Source: Gp1-AA122 sp036378535 (GTDB taxonomy: Bacteria > Acidobacteriota > Terriglobia > Terriglobales > Acidobacteriaceae). From it: a stretch of 64,000 nucleotides of DNA. Position 1 is the stretch's first letter. Every line of letters begins with the position of its first letter. Below the pieces are notes generated by a model. That model did not search any database and had not been told where the DNA came from. It was given only the letters and a program-made list of their open reading frames with translations. Below, piece by piece: positions 42,100 through 50,427 of the stretch. The position numbers were made by a program, and so were the translations under genes. The DNA lies in contig DASUWH010000065.1 of the NCBI GenBank assembly GCA_036378535.1, positions 1-64,000 of the forward strand, written 5' to 3'.

Positions 42100-44424
42100 A
42101 TGCGCCTACAAACTGTCGTTATGCTCATAGTTGTTCTTGTGATTGCCATGAGCGTGGCCGCGATTCCCGCCTACGGTCAGTTTAAGGTCATCTACAACTT
42201 TGGAAGCGGCGGCAACTCGGACCCCTGCCAGCCGCAGAACTCGGGGATCATTGCGCAAGGCGAGGACGGAAACCTGTACACGACCACAACCAGTTGCGGA
42301 GCGAACGATGGCGGCTCGGCCATTCAGGTGACCCCAGCCGGAACCCTCACGGACATCTACGACTTCTCTACGCCAGGTGGGGCCATCTTCTCCCCTTTTA
42401 GCGGTCTCACCCTCGATCCATCAACCGGCAACTTCTATGGCACAACTCAAGGTGGGGGCACCAGCGACGATGGAACGCTCTTCACCATCACACCCGGCGG
42501 CAGCGTAACCGCGTTGCATAGTTTTACTGGTGGCAGTGATGGTTACACGGTCGACGCACCCCCGATTGTCGGCTTGGATGGAAACCTTTATGGAACCTCA
42601 CGACGGGGAGGCAACTTTGTCGCTTGCGGGGGAACTGGCTGCGGCGTTGTCTACAAGATGACCCCATCCGGAACTCTTATATGGTCCTATCAGTTCGACA
42701 TTACCCACGGCCTCTATCCCTATGCTCCCTTGGTACAGGGCACGGACGGCAATTTTTATGGAACCACACAGGAAGGAGGGAGCGGCGCGGGTCTCGGAAG
42801 TGGCACTGTCTTCAGGATTACGCCGGCTGGCGTCCTCACTGTCCTTCACAACTTCTGTACCAAGGCGGCTTGCCCAGACGGCCAATATCCTTTCGGGCCG
42901 CTTATTCAGTCAACCGATGGCAACTTCTATGGGACGACTGTAAGCGGCGGAGCTAACAGCGTCGGTGAGGTATTCAGAATCACGCCTGGCGGAACGTTGA
43001 CCGTGTTGCATAGCATGACCCCGGCGACGGATGGACAGAATCCGTATGGTGGCCTCGTACTCGCGAGTGATGGGAATTTCTATGGCACGACTCAGCTTGG
43101 GGGGGCAAACAATGGCGGCACGATTTTCAAACTTACTTCCAAAGGCGTTCTCACCGTCCTCTATAACTTTGATGGCGCGACAGGCTCGCAACCGATGGTC
43201 ACCCTCGTCCAGCACACGAATGGCATTCTGTACGGAGACACCTACCAAGGGGGCACCGGCTCCGAGGTCAACTGTACGCTCGGAACCTGCGGAGTTTTTT
43301 ATGTATACAACGCCAGTCTGAAACCTTTTATCCAGCTAGTGCCCGGGACGGGCTATGTCGGCTCGCAGATCGGAATTCTTGGCCAGGGATTCACGGCTTC
43401 TTCAGTCGTGAAGTTCAACGGGATTAAAGCAACGATCGTGTCCCAGACTGCCACTTCCCTCTTGGTGACCGTACCCCCTGGCACTCTGGATGGCTATGTC
43501 ACCGTCGCTACCGGCAAGACCACGTTGAAGAGCGTGGAAAAATTCGCGGTGCATGATTCGTGGGGAGCGGGAACACCCTTGCCCAGTCCTGTACGGTATC
43601 CAGCAGGTGTCGGCGCGATCAATGGCAAGATTTATGTCGTCGGTGGAACCACCACCGGTAGCAGCATCATCGCCACCAATCAGGTATACAGTGTCGCGAC
43701 CAACAAGTGGTCTACCGCCGCACCTTTGCCGTCCCCCCTTACCGATGGTGCTGGCGCCGTCGTAAACGGCATACTCTACGTGATCGGTGGTTATAACGGC
43801 ACAAGCGTTGTGAATACTGTTTACGCGTATAACCCTGCCACGAACACGTGGACCTCGAAGGCGACGATGCCTACAGCCCGCGCCAGTATCGGTCCGGCAG
43901 TAGAAAAAGGGATCATTTACGTCATTGGCGGCGTTACTGGCGATGGCGTCACTCGCTTGAGTACAGTCGAAGCCTTCAATCCAGTTACCAACACGTGGAC
44001 CACCGAAGCATCGTTGCCCACAGGTAAATCGGAGGTTTCGGTAGGCCTGCTCAGTACAACCATCGTTGCCGCCGACGGGTACACAACTGCCGGCGATACC
44101 GGCGACAACCAAGGTTACAGCGCGTCAACCAATACTTGGAAGGCGCTCGCTTCTGATCCCAATCCTCGTCATGACAGCTGCTATGGCGTAATCAATGGGC
44201 TTATGTACATTGCCGGAGGTGGTTTGTCTCCCATCGCCTTGAACGAGTCGTATGCCTTATCGTCGACTGGTGGGGCCTGGACAACTCTTTCACCTCTGCC
44301 AGTGGCTACCACGGCGCCCGGTTCAGCCACTTGGAATGGTCAGTTGTTCTGCCTCGGAGGTGGCGATTCGACTGCACCCACTGGAGGAAATTTTTACAAT
44401 AACGTGCAGATTTACCAGCCATAG
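42100..44424 (+). CDS. exported GloVer-repeat and kelch-repeat protein
   Basis: 774 aa. Signal peptide at about residues 1-27 (ends A-Y-G-Q). An N-terminal array of about eight GloVer-type repeats (about 28-400) shows the pattern D-G-N-x-Y-G-T-T-x-x-G-G with G-T-V-F-x-I-T-P-x-G-x-L-T-V-L-H. An IPT/TIG-like region follows (about 405-485, GTGYVGSQIGILGQGFTASSVVKFNG). A C-terminal kelch propeller (about 490-770) has YVVGGTTTGSS, YNPATNTWTSKATMPTAR and YVIGG blades. The combination of two propeller types with a linking Ig-like domain is notable. Function is unknown; likely a secreted or surface protein. Confidence 0.85.
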   Translation: MRLQTVVMLIVVLVIAMSVAAIPAYGQFKVIYNFGSGGNSDPCQPQNSGIIAQGEDGNLYTTTTSCGANDGGSAIQVTPAGTLTDIYDFSTPGGAIFSPFSGLTLDPSTGNFYGTTQGGGTSDDGTLFTITPGGSVTALHSFTGGSDGYTVDAPPIVGLDGNLYGTSRRGGNFVACGGTGCGVVYKMTPSGTLIWSYQFDITHGLYPYAPLVQGTDGNFYGTTQEGGSGAGLGSGTVFRITPAGVLTVLHNFCTKAACPDGQYPFGPLIQSTDGNFYGTTVSGGANSVGEVFRITPGGTLTVLHSMTPATDGQNPYGGLVLASDGNFYGTTQLGGANNGGTIFKLTSKGVLTVLYNFDGATGSQPMVTLVQHTNGILYGDTYQGGTGSEVNCTLGTCGVFYVYNASLKPFIQLVPGTGYVGSQIGILGQGFTASSVVKFNGIKATIVSQTATSLLVTVPPGTLDGYVTVATGKTTLKSVEKFAVHDSWGAGTPLPSPVRYPAGVGAINGKIYVVGGTTTGSSIIATNQVYSVATNKWSTAAPLPSPLTDGAGAVVNGILYVIGGYNGTSVVNTVYAYNPATNTWTSKATMPTARASIGPAVEKGIIYVIGGVTGDGVTRLSTVEAFNPVTNTWTTEASLPTGKSEVSVGLLSTTIVAADGYTTAGDTGDNQGYSASTNTWKALASDPNPRHDSCYGVINGLMYIAGGGLSPIALNESYALSSTGGAWTTLSPLPVATTAPGSATWNGQLFCLGGGDSTAPTGGNFYNNVQIYQP

Positions 44425-44482
44425 TCCGCGTCTACCGCAAACGGCGGGACCAGGCTCCGACATTCGCGCGGGGAGAATTCCA

Positions 44483-45898
44483 CTACTGCCCTGTCCCCGC
44501 CAGATTCAGCACAACTGGATCGGAGCATTTGTGGAGTGGGAACGGGTTGCACTCGGGATAGGTTTCGATCGTAATCGCACCCTTGACCATACCCGTTCTT
44601 CCGGGCGTGAAACTAATGGTTAGGTTGCACCTCCCCCCGAAAGTGAGCAAACACGGCGACAGGTCGCCGGTTTCGGAAAAATCGCCGCTGGTCGTAACGT
44701 CGAGGAGTAGTCCAGCTTGGAGATCGTGGCCGGTTACAGCAACCGCCTTCGTCACTGTGGTGCCCACGGCTTGCGGAGGAAAAACAACCGAGCCGGGGGT
44801 AAAGGTCAGTTGTTCGACTTGGTTCCCAAAGAGGCCGACGACTTGTGGGCTGGTCGGGTCGCTGTCAGTGATCGTGAGCGCAGCCGGATATTTTTGGGGA
44901 AACAGGCTTGAGAACGTGGTGCTGAAGGCAACCACGATTTTGCATTGTGCGCCTGGGGCCAGCAAGCCCTGGCAAGTGGTGGAATTGATCTTGTACAGCG
45001 GAAAGGCGCCGACTGCGTTAGGAGACCCTGACAAAGACACATTTTGAATAGTGAGGGATGTGTTGCTACTTGTGTTCGTCAGAGTCACTTGCTTCACGGT
45101 GTCCACCAAATCAGGTCCCTTGTTGCCGAACTTGAGAGTGGCCGGTTGCACGGCAACGTGTGAGACGACACTGCCCGAGCCGGTTCCCGTGAGTGCTGCA
45201 GAGAAGGCTAGAGGGGAGTTCCCAACCAGTGTGCTCACTGCGAGTGCTCCGTTAACTGCTGCGTTTACCGTTGGGTGGAAAACAACGTTAATTATGCAAC
45301 TTTGCCCACCTTGAAGTGTCGCTGGACAATTGTTGGATTCCGCAAAGTTCCCGCTGGCGGATATCTGATTAATCGACAAACTGGAGTTGGGTGCCGCGGA
45401 AAACGTCAGTGTCTTTGACGGACTGCTGGTACCCACCGCAATCGTTCCAAAGCTCACGGTACCGGGAGATAACTGCGCGGGTGCGATTGCGTTGCCGGAG
45501 AGGCTTACGATTTGGGGGCTCGAGGCCGCATTATCATTGATGGTGATGGCGCCGTTGAAACTCCCAACCGTGCCTGGGCTGAAGCTGACCGTAACAGTGC
45601 AACTCCCGTGCGGAGATACGGTCGAACAGTTGTTGGCTTGCTTGAAGCCGCCGCTAACCTGCACAGAGCTTATGACCAGATTGGCGTTTCCAGTGTTGGT
45701 GACGGTAACAGTTTGCGGCTGGCTGCCCAGACTCACAAGGCTGATCACCTGGGGCGCAAAATTCAACGCGGATGGCGAGACGCTGGCTTGCTGCGCAGAC
45801 ACACGAGGCGTGACCATTAAAACAACCGAAGCAACGATCAAAAATTTGCCGCAGGTCAAGGCATAACCTCCTTTGATCCACTTGAAATCCAGCAACAA
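44483..45898 (-). CDS. exported choice-of-anchor D (ASPM/SPD-2/Hydin-like) Ig-domain protein
   Basis: 471 aa. A hydrophobic N-terminal signal region (about residues 16-37, ends R-V-S-A-Q). Four tandem Ig-like domains (about 40-465) each show NTGNANLVISSVQVSG-type first strands, C-S-T-V-S-P-H-G-S-C-T-V-T-V-S-F-S-P cores and G-x-I-T-I-x-D-N. Cysteine pairs recur in each domain. The recognised family is the choice-of-anchor D group that occurs in many Acidobacteriota surface proteins. No C-terminal anchor is seen. It is convergent with the GloVer-kelch gene. Confidence 0.82.
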   Translation of the reverse strand: MLLDFKWIKGGYALTCGKFLIVASVVLMVTPRVSAQQASVSPSALNFAPQVISLVSLGSQPQTVTVTNTGNANLVISSVQVSGGFKQANNCSTVSPHGSCTVTVSFSPGTVGSFNGAITINDNAASSPQIVSLSGNAIAPAQLSPGTVSFGTIAVGTSSPSKTLTFSAAPNSSLSINQISASGNFAESNNCPATLQGGQSCIINVVFHPTVNAAVNGALAVSTLVGNSPLAFSAALTGTGSGSVVSHVAVQPATLKFGNKGPDLVDTVKQVTLTNTSSNTSLTIQNVSLSGSPNAVGAFPLYKINSTTCQGLLAPGAQCKIVVAFSTTFSSLFPQKYPAALTITDSDPTSPQVVGLFGNQVEQLTFTPGSVVFPPQAVGTTVTKAVAVTGHDLQAGLLLDVTTSGDFSETGDLSPCLLTFGGRCNLTISFTPGRTGMVKGAITIETYPECNPFPLHKCSDPVVLNLAGTGQ

Positions 45899-46070
45899 AT
45901 TAGCCGGGAGTTCTCGGGAAGATTGTCACCAGCGCGTCAAAGTCTTGTAACCGCATGTCACTTTGTTAAATAGACGGCCTTCCGCGAACTTTTCCAACAT
46001 CGGCGGGCGAGCCTTGTTTGGGTAAGTTCGAGCCGAGAGTATTTAAACAGGTGATGCGGAGTCTAACCGT

Positions 46071-46355
46071 TCAGCGGGAATGGTGATCACTCTTCGGCGA
46101 ATCCGGGCTCGGCTTTGTCGATATATTCTTGCGCACTCTTCTGCCGAGCTCGGTCAGCGTGCCGATCGCGGAGGCTGCAGATTGGCACTCGGCGGTGTTT
46201 TCGCCTTTCTGCAGTAGCGTTTCCAGCCGCTGAATTACCTCTAGCCTGGCATGCTCGACCAGCTGGTGTACATTAATGCAGTCCTCCAGCCCAACTTCAG
46301 ACGCCCATTTCCAGACATCCGCGTCTTTTCTTGTTCGGATTGGATCGGCGGTCAT
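46071..46355 (-). CDS. small hypothetical protein
   Basis: 94 aa, not recognised. It is probably helical and soluble: V-W-K-W-A-S-E-V-G-L-E-D and L-V-E-H-A-R-L-E-V-I-Q-R-L-E-T-L-L form amphipathic helices (residues about 12-60), with a Ser/Pro-rich tail. It ends 172 bp from the choice-of-anchor D gene and starts 54 bp from the next hypothetical gene on the same strand, so the three genes from 46071 to 47698 may be one unit. Confidence 0.5.
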   Translation of the reverse strand: MTADPIRTRKDADVWKWASEVGLEDCINVHQLVEHARLEVIQRLETLLQKGENTAECQSAASAIGTLTELGRRVRKNISTKPSPDSPKSDHHSR

Positions 46356-46408
46356 TCTGTTTGTCAGTCTCCGGTGCGCCGTTACTCGATAAGCCGCGGG
46401 TGCTCCAG

Positions 46409-46795
46409 TTACAACGACGGTGGTGCAGTCACCCGCCGAAACCGTAAATAAGTATAGGCCAGGTATTGGGTGAGGGCCGCCCAGAATTCACTTTCCCGGT
46501 CATGCGGATCGAGACCGGACGTAGCCATCACAACCAGCTGCTCTTCCCATGCCTGTTGTTCCTCTTTCGAGACATCGGTCGGTTCTCGCCAGACCGGCGA
46601 TGCCGGAGCACCTATGACTCTCTGTTCTGCCAGGACGCGACCGTCCTCCAGAATAAAGTCTCGCCACAGCAGTCCCCAACGGACCTCCTTTAAAATCCCG
46701 CTTTGTACGCCGGCATTCGTCTTGAAGCTGATCATTTCTCCCGCAGGAGGCGGCCAGCTTGCTCCTGTGCTCAGGGTGTCGACGGCCGATTTCAT
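46409..46795 (-). CDS. hypothetical protein
   Basis: 128 aa, unknown. The N-terminal part (residues about 20-70) alternates short beta-like strands, I-S-F-K-T-N-A-G-V-Q-S-G-I-L-K-E-V-R-W-G-L-L-W-R-D-F as its landmarks, and resembles a small beta-barrel fold. The C-terminal half is helical with E-E-Q-Q-A-W-E-E-Q. No signal or membrane segment. Aromatic W-R-D-F residues could form a binding surface. Part of a run of unrecognised genes. Confidence 0.55.
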   Translation of the reverse strand: MKSAVDTLSTGASWPPPAGEMISFKTNAGVQSGILKEVRWGLLWRDFILEDGRVLAEQRVIGAPASPVWREPTDVSKEEQQAWEEQLVVMATSGLDPHDRESEFWAALTQYLAYTYLRFRRVTAPPSL

Positions 46796-46828
46796 AAACC
46801 AACCTGGTAGTTGAATCCGTGGGCTCGA

Positions 46829-47698
46829 TCAGTTGCAGTCTTCCGGCTCGGGCTTGCGACTCACGACGCGCGATCCTTCCATAGCGGGTTTGGGCCAGGG
46901 AGAAGTGCGAGACAGCACTCGTTCTACAGCTTGCTCTACCATTGTCAGAAATGGCTCACGCGAATTGCCGGAAGGCTCCGGCAACAGAGCAGTGTTCCAG
47001 TTACCGAATTCCCGGGCAGCATACGCCGGATTCGGTACCGTTTTGGGTTGTCGCAGGTATCCAATCCAGACCAAAATAACGGCGTTATAAGCGATGCTCT
47101 TCAGCAAGCTCACACTACCGATGTGGTCACCCCCGAATCGCGACAGGATAGTGACCAGAATGAGTTCGATCACGGCAAAACTGCCGAATCCGAGAGCTAT
47201 TCCGAAAATACGGTCCCGCCAGAAATTCTTGAAAAAACGGCAAAGCAGCAGAACCAGAAAGAATAGTCCGCATTGCATCTGGCGCATGCCGCGGTCGACC
47301 GCCAGCACCACGATTACCGTACGGTCCGCGCCGCTCTGCTGAAATGTCAAGCTGCCTACGAGCGCGATCAGGACCATGAGTGCGCAGGCCCATCGGAACA
47401 GAATCGAGCCTAAGCTCTGGATACCTTCATATCCCCGGAATAAGCAACGCCAGATTTCGTCAATCACGGTTACCGATAACAGAACGCTCAGTGCGTTTCC
47501 TGTCCAGTAAGCGTAAAAATAGTTATCAGAATAAAAGTGATAGACGACAAATAGAACAACCGACTTGATTACCTGGAAAAGGATGTACGCGAAAAAACGC
47601 GGGAATGTGCTCCGCAGCCGTCGTCGGACCATCACTATGAGGAGAATCGTCTCCAGCAACGGCCCGAGACACCAGATGATGTACATCAGCAATGTCAT
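46829..47698 (-). CDS. hypothetical multi-pass membrane protein
   Basis: 289 aa with about six or seven hydrophobic segments (within residues 1-215), then a soluble C-terminal tail of about 75 residues rich in Pro, Ser and Glu. The regularly spaced helices and basic inside loops (V-R-R-R-L-R-S) fit an inner-membrane protein. No family signature was recognised. It is the upstream gene of a possible three-gene unit and lies 79 bp from a small exported peptide gene. Confidence 0.7.
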   Translation of the reverse strand: MTLLMYIIWCLGPLLETILLIVMVRRRLRSTFPRFFAYILFQVIKSVVLFVVYHFYSDNYFYAYWTGNALSVLLSVTVIDEIWRCLFRGYEGIQSLGSILFRWACALMVLIALVGSLTFQQSGADRTVIVVLAVDRGMRQMQCGLFFLVLLLCRFFKNFWRDRIFGIALGFGSFAVIELILVTILSRFGGDHIGSVSLLKSIAYNAVILVWIGYLRQPKTVPNPAYAAREFGNWNTALLPEPSGNSREPFLTMVEQAVERVLSRTSPWPKPAMEGSRVVSRKPEPEDCN

Positions 47699-47777
47699 GG
47701 TGCGCTCAGAGAGCGAAGAGCATACCTCACCCCGATCAGGAGCGCAACCCCTTCGTTAGTCCCAGTTGCCTTGAATA

Positions 47778-47954
47778 TTATCGTTTCTTAATCGGCATCG
47801 GGTCAGTGCCGTCCGCAATCATCAAAACCTGGTCAGCCGTGCTATTCGCAATTACGTGGTCACGGACCTGAGGAGTGGGATTCGATCCCGGCAACGCGGA
47901 ATAGAGAGCCGTTAACATCAAGGCCGTGATGACGATTTGGCTTGCTCTTGTCAT
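47778..47954 (-). CDS. small exported peptide, hypothetical
   Basis: 58 aa from the ATG at 47954, which has a strong GGAGG ribosome binding site eight bases upstream. The longer open frame to 48098 is not needed. Residues 1-22 form a hydrophobic signal or membrane segment (I-V-I-T-A-L-M-L-T-A-L). The mature part is short, polar and ends M-P-I-K-K-R. No cysteines. No family is recognised. Good ribosome binding site and codon pattern make it likely to be translated. Confidence 0.55.
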   Translation of the reverse strand: MTRASQIVITALMLTALYSALPGSNPTPQVRDHVIANSTADQVLMIADGTDPMPIKKR

Positions 47955-48462
47955 CGGAATTCCTCCAGTGCGGTTTCGCACGTGCGGGAGTATACCCCCC
48001 TCAAAAGAACTTGGGAGGACGGCGCTGTGGATAACTGCAAAAAGAATTTGCGGGTGGGAACGAACGATCGCGCGTTGTGATGGTCTATCCGCCTGCATCA
48101 GCAGAAATCTCGTTCACCTTCTCGTGGACAGGCTGACTTGAGGTGGGTTTGAATAACCTGGAGTGAAGTGGACGGATAGAGGGATAATCCATCTACACAG
48201 CCCGCTATAACTTACTAAATCCTTGACCTCACCCCGGGGGACCACCCAGCGCAAGTCTTCTGGGCCGCCGTGGCCATAGTGATCGGCGTTCCAACGGAAT
48301 AGTCGACAACCTCTGAGAAGAGTTCACTAAAACCCGGCTCAACCCGGGCTAATCTCCACGCCGAATCCCCTGGCCGTGTGCGGCCGCAGATTCTCGTAAT
48401 ATGTCGTAATTAATCTCGGAACCGGAGTGCCCTTCAATTCGTATTTGGGCAAGGGGGAGAAA
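47955..48462. other. 508-bp intergenic region
   Basis: No supported gene, tRNA or repeat. The 3' end carries GGGGGAG just before the GT39 start codon. A 67-codon minus-strand frame that overlaps that gene was rejected. Confidence 0.35.
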
Positions 48463-49992
48463 ATGGCGTCTACAATCGCGGTTTCAACCGCCAACAAGTT
48501 TGAAACCAGATCCCGTGCCGACACCGTTGCGTTGTTGGTCATTGCCGGCGCCGTGACGCTGGCTCACCTGCTCACCGATAATAACTATGGTTTTCATCGC
48601 GACGAACTTCAAGTGCTGAGCGATGCCCGCCACCTCGACTGGGGCTTCGTCCCCTATCCCCCTTTTACTCCCTTCATAGAGCGAATCGGCCTGGCTCTCT
48701 TCGGAACTTCACTCGTGGGCCTTCGACTCCTCTCGGTCTTGGCCCAGGCACTTGCCATTATTGTCACCGGACTTATGGCTCACGAGCTGGGTGGCGGCCG
48801 GCTGGCTCAGGTTGCCGCCGCTCTCGGAATGGCCCTCTCTCCGCTGCCGCTATTTGAAGGAACCGAGTTCCAATACACGAGCTTCGACTACTTGTGGTGG
48901 GTACTGATCGGGTATTTCACGATTCGCCTCCTGAAGACGGAAAACCCGCGCTGGTGGCTGGCGATTGGCGCGGCCGTAGGTGTGGGATTGATGACCAAGT
49001 ACTCGATTGCCTTTTTTGTCGCCGGAATCTTCGGCGGTCTCCTGCTGACGCGGGCCCGGCGCTATCTGGCCAGCGGTTGGCTCTGGGCTGGCGCTGCGCT
49101 CGCCTTTCTGATCTTTCTGCCAAACTTCATTTGGCAGATTCGTCACGATTTTATCTCGCTGCACTTCCTCCAGCATATTCATGTGCGCGACGTCGGCGAA
49201 GGCCGCGCCGAGGGCTTCTTCGGCGACCAGTTCTTGATCTGCACCAATCCGGTTTCAGCCCTGTTATGGATTCCCGGCCTGATCGCCTTTTTGCGCAGCC
49301 CGCGATATCGGTTGCTGGCCTGGATGTCCCTGATCCCGGTCGCCCTCTTCGCGGTTGCTAAAGGACGGGGTTATTATCCTGCGGCCGTCTATCCCATGCT
49401 CATGGCCATGGGAGCGACTGCAGTCGAGCGCTGGCTCGCTTCTCTCACCCCACGTTGGAAACACACTACCGAAGCCGTATTTTTCACTGCGTTAGCCGCG
49501 TGCGGACTCTATATCTGCGCCATCGTGGTGCCCATCGCATCCTCCGGGCCGCTGAAGGAGTTCGCGCTGGAGCACAATGGCGATCTGCGCGAAGAAATCG
49601 GTTGGAACGAACTGGTGGCGACAGTGGCCGGCATTCGCGACGGGCTACCGCCGGAGCAGCGTAATAGCGTGGGTATTGTCGTGGGAAATTATGGCGAGCA
49701 GGGCGCCATCGAAATCCTTGGGCCCGCCTTTCATCTGCCCGCCCCCATCAGCGGAACGAACTCGGCATGGCTCCGCGGATACCCGGTTCCACCGCCTTCA
49801 ACCCTGATTGTGCTCGGACGCTCCGACGAATACGTGCAAAAGACCTTTACCTCCTGCCGCGTGGTTGGGCACAAAGGCAACTCGTCGGGAGTGAAGAACG
49901 AAGAAAGCGAGTACCATTCCAATATTTATCTCTGCGGTGCCCCTCGCCGTCCCTGGCCGGAGTTTTGGAAGGACTTTCAGAGCTTTGGCTGA
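48463..49992 (+). CDS. GT39/ArnT-like membrane glycosyltransferase
   Basis: 509 aa. ATG at 48463 follows GGGGGAG. About 9-11 transmembrane helices. The first extracytoplasmic loop after helix 1 has NNYGFHRDELQVLSDARHLDWGFVPYPPF (residues about 38-66), which matches the D-E/D-D catalytic region of glycosyltransferase family 39 (ArnT, PMT). It transfers a sugar from polyprenyl phosphate to lipid A, protein or another cell-envelope acceptor; donor and acceptor are not predictable here. A soluble periplasmic C-terminal region spans about 360-509. It is a lone gene. Confidence 0.85.
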   Translation: MASTIAVSTANKFETRSRADTVALLVIAGAVTLAHLLTDNNYGFHRDELQVLSDARHLDWGFVPYPPFTPFIERIGLALFGTSLVGLRLLSVLAQALAIIVTGLMAHELGGGRLAQVAAALGMALSPLPLFEGTEFQYTSFDYLWWVLIGYFTIRLLKTENPRWWLAIGAAVGVGLMTKYSIAFFVAGIFGGLLLTRARRYLASGWLWAGAALAFLIFLPNFIWQIRHDFISLHFLQHIHVRDVGEGRAEGFFGDQFLICTNPVSALLWIPGLIAFLRSPRYRLLAWMSLIPVALFAVAKGRGYYPAAVYPMLMAMGATAVERWLASLTPRWKHTTEAVFFTALAACGLYICAIVVPIASSGPLKEFALEHNGDLREEIGWNELVATVAGIRDGLPPEQRNSVGIVVGNYGEQGAIEILGPAFHLPAPISGTNSAWLRGYPVPPPSTLIVLGRSDEYVQKTFTSCRVVGHKGNSSGVKNEESEYHSNIYLCGAPRRPWPEFWKDFQSFG

Positions 49993-50021
49993 GGCCCGCT
50001 TGCAAGCGAGCGCGCAGCTGG

Positions 50022-50216
50022 TCAGCAGTAAATTGATTCCTGGTGATAGGCCGCCTGGTGCTTCTCGAATTCCTCGATAACCCGGCGCAGCTCCGCCTCG
50101 AGTTCCTCGCTAAGCACGTCGGTCAATGCTCCCCTTCTCCAAAGAAGCAGACGGCGCTCCCGGAGGGCCGCTTCTTTGCTTTCGTACTGTTCGCATCGTT
50201 TGCATCGCTGTGCCAT
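50022..50216 (-). CDS. small CxxC-containing hypothetical protein
   Basis: 64 aa. An N-terminal C-K-R-C pair (residues 5-8) is followed by a long charged helix (E-L-E-A-E-L-R-R-V-I-E-E-F-E-K). A GAGG ribosome binding site lies seven bases before the ATG. One CxxC alone gives half a zinc site, so a metal would need a dimer. No function is proposed. It lies next to, and convergent with, the GT39 gene. Confidence 0.5.
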   Translation of the reverse strand: MAQRCKRCEQYESKEAALRERRLLLWRRGALTDVLSEELEAELRRVIEEFEKHQAAYHQESIYC

Positions 50217-50427
50217 AGGTTATCCTCATTCGGTCCTGATCGAAGAGGGGACAAATTCGCATCTTGGGTAGCCCCAAGCTGTGTCCCAAACCGTTGCGAA
50301 AAGGTTTTACCGGAAACGACCACCGGGTCTGTGATCTTCGTTACGCTGGTTTGTGACTGTTTCGCCTGGCGGCTGGCGCCGCTTACCCAGGCTACAACTC
50401 GCCGCGATCGGCCACATTGGAATGAAG

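Noticed and set aside
48339..48542. 67-aa minus-strand frame
   Set aside because: It overlaps the well-supported start and N-terminus of the GT39 gene on the other strand, with no ribosome binding site.
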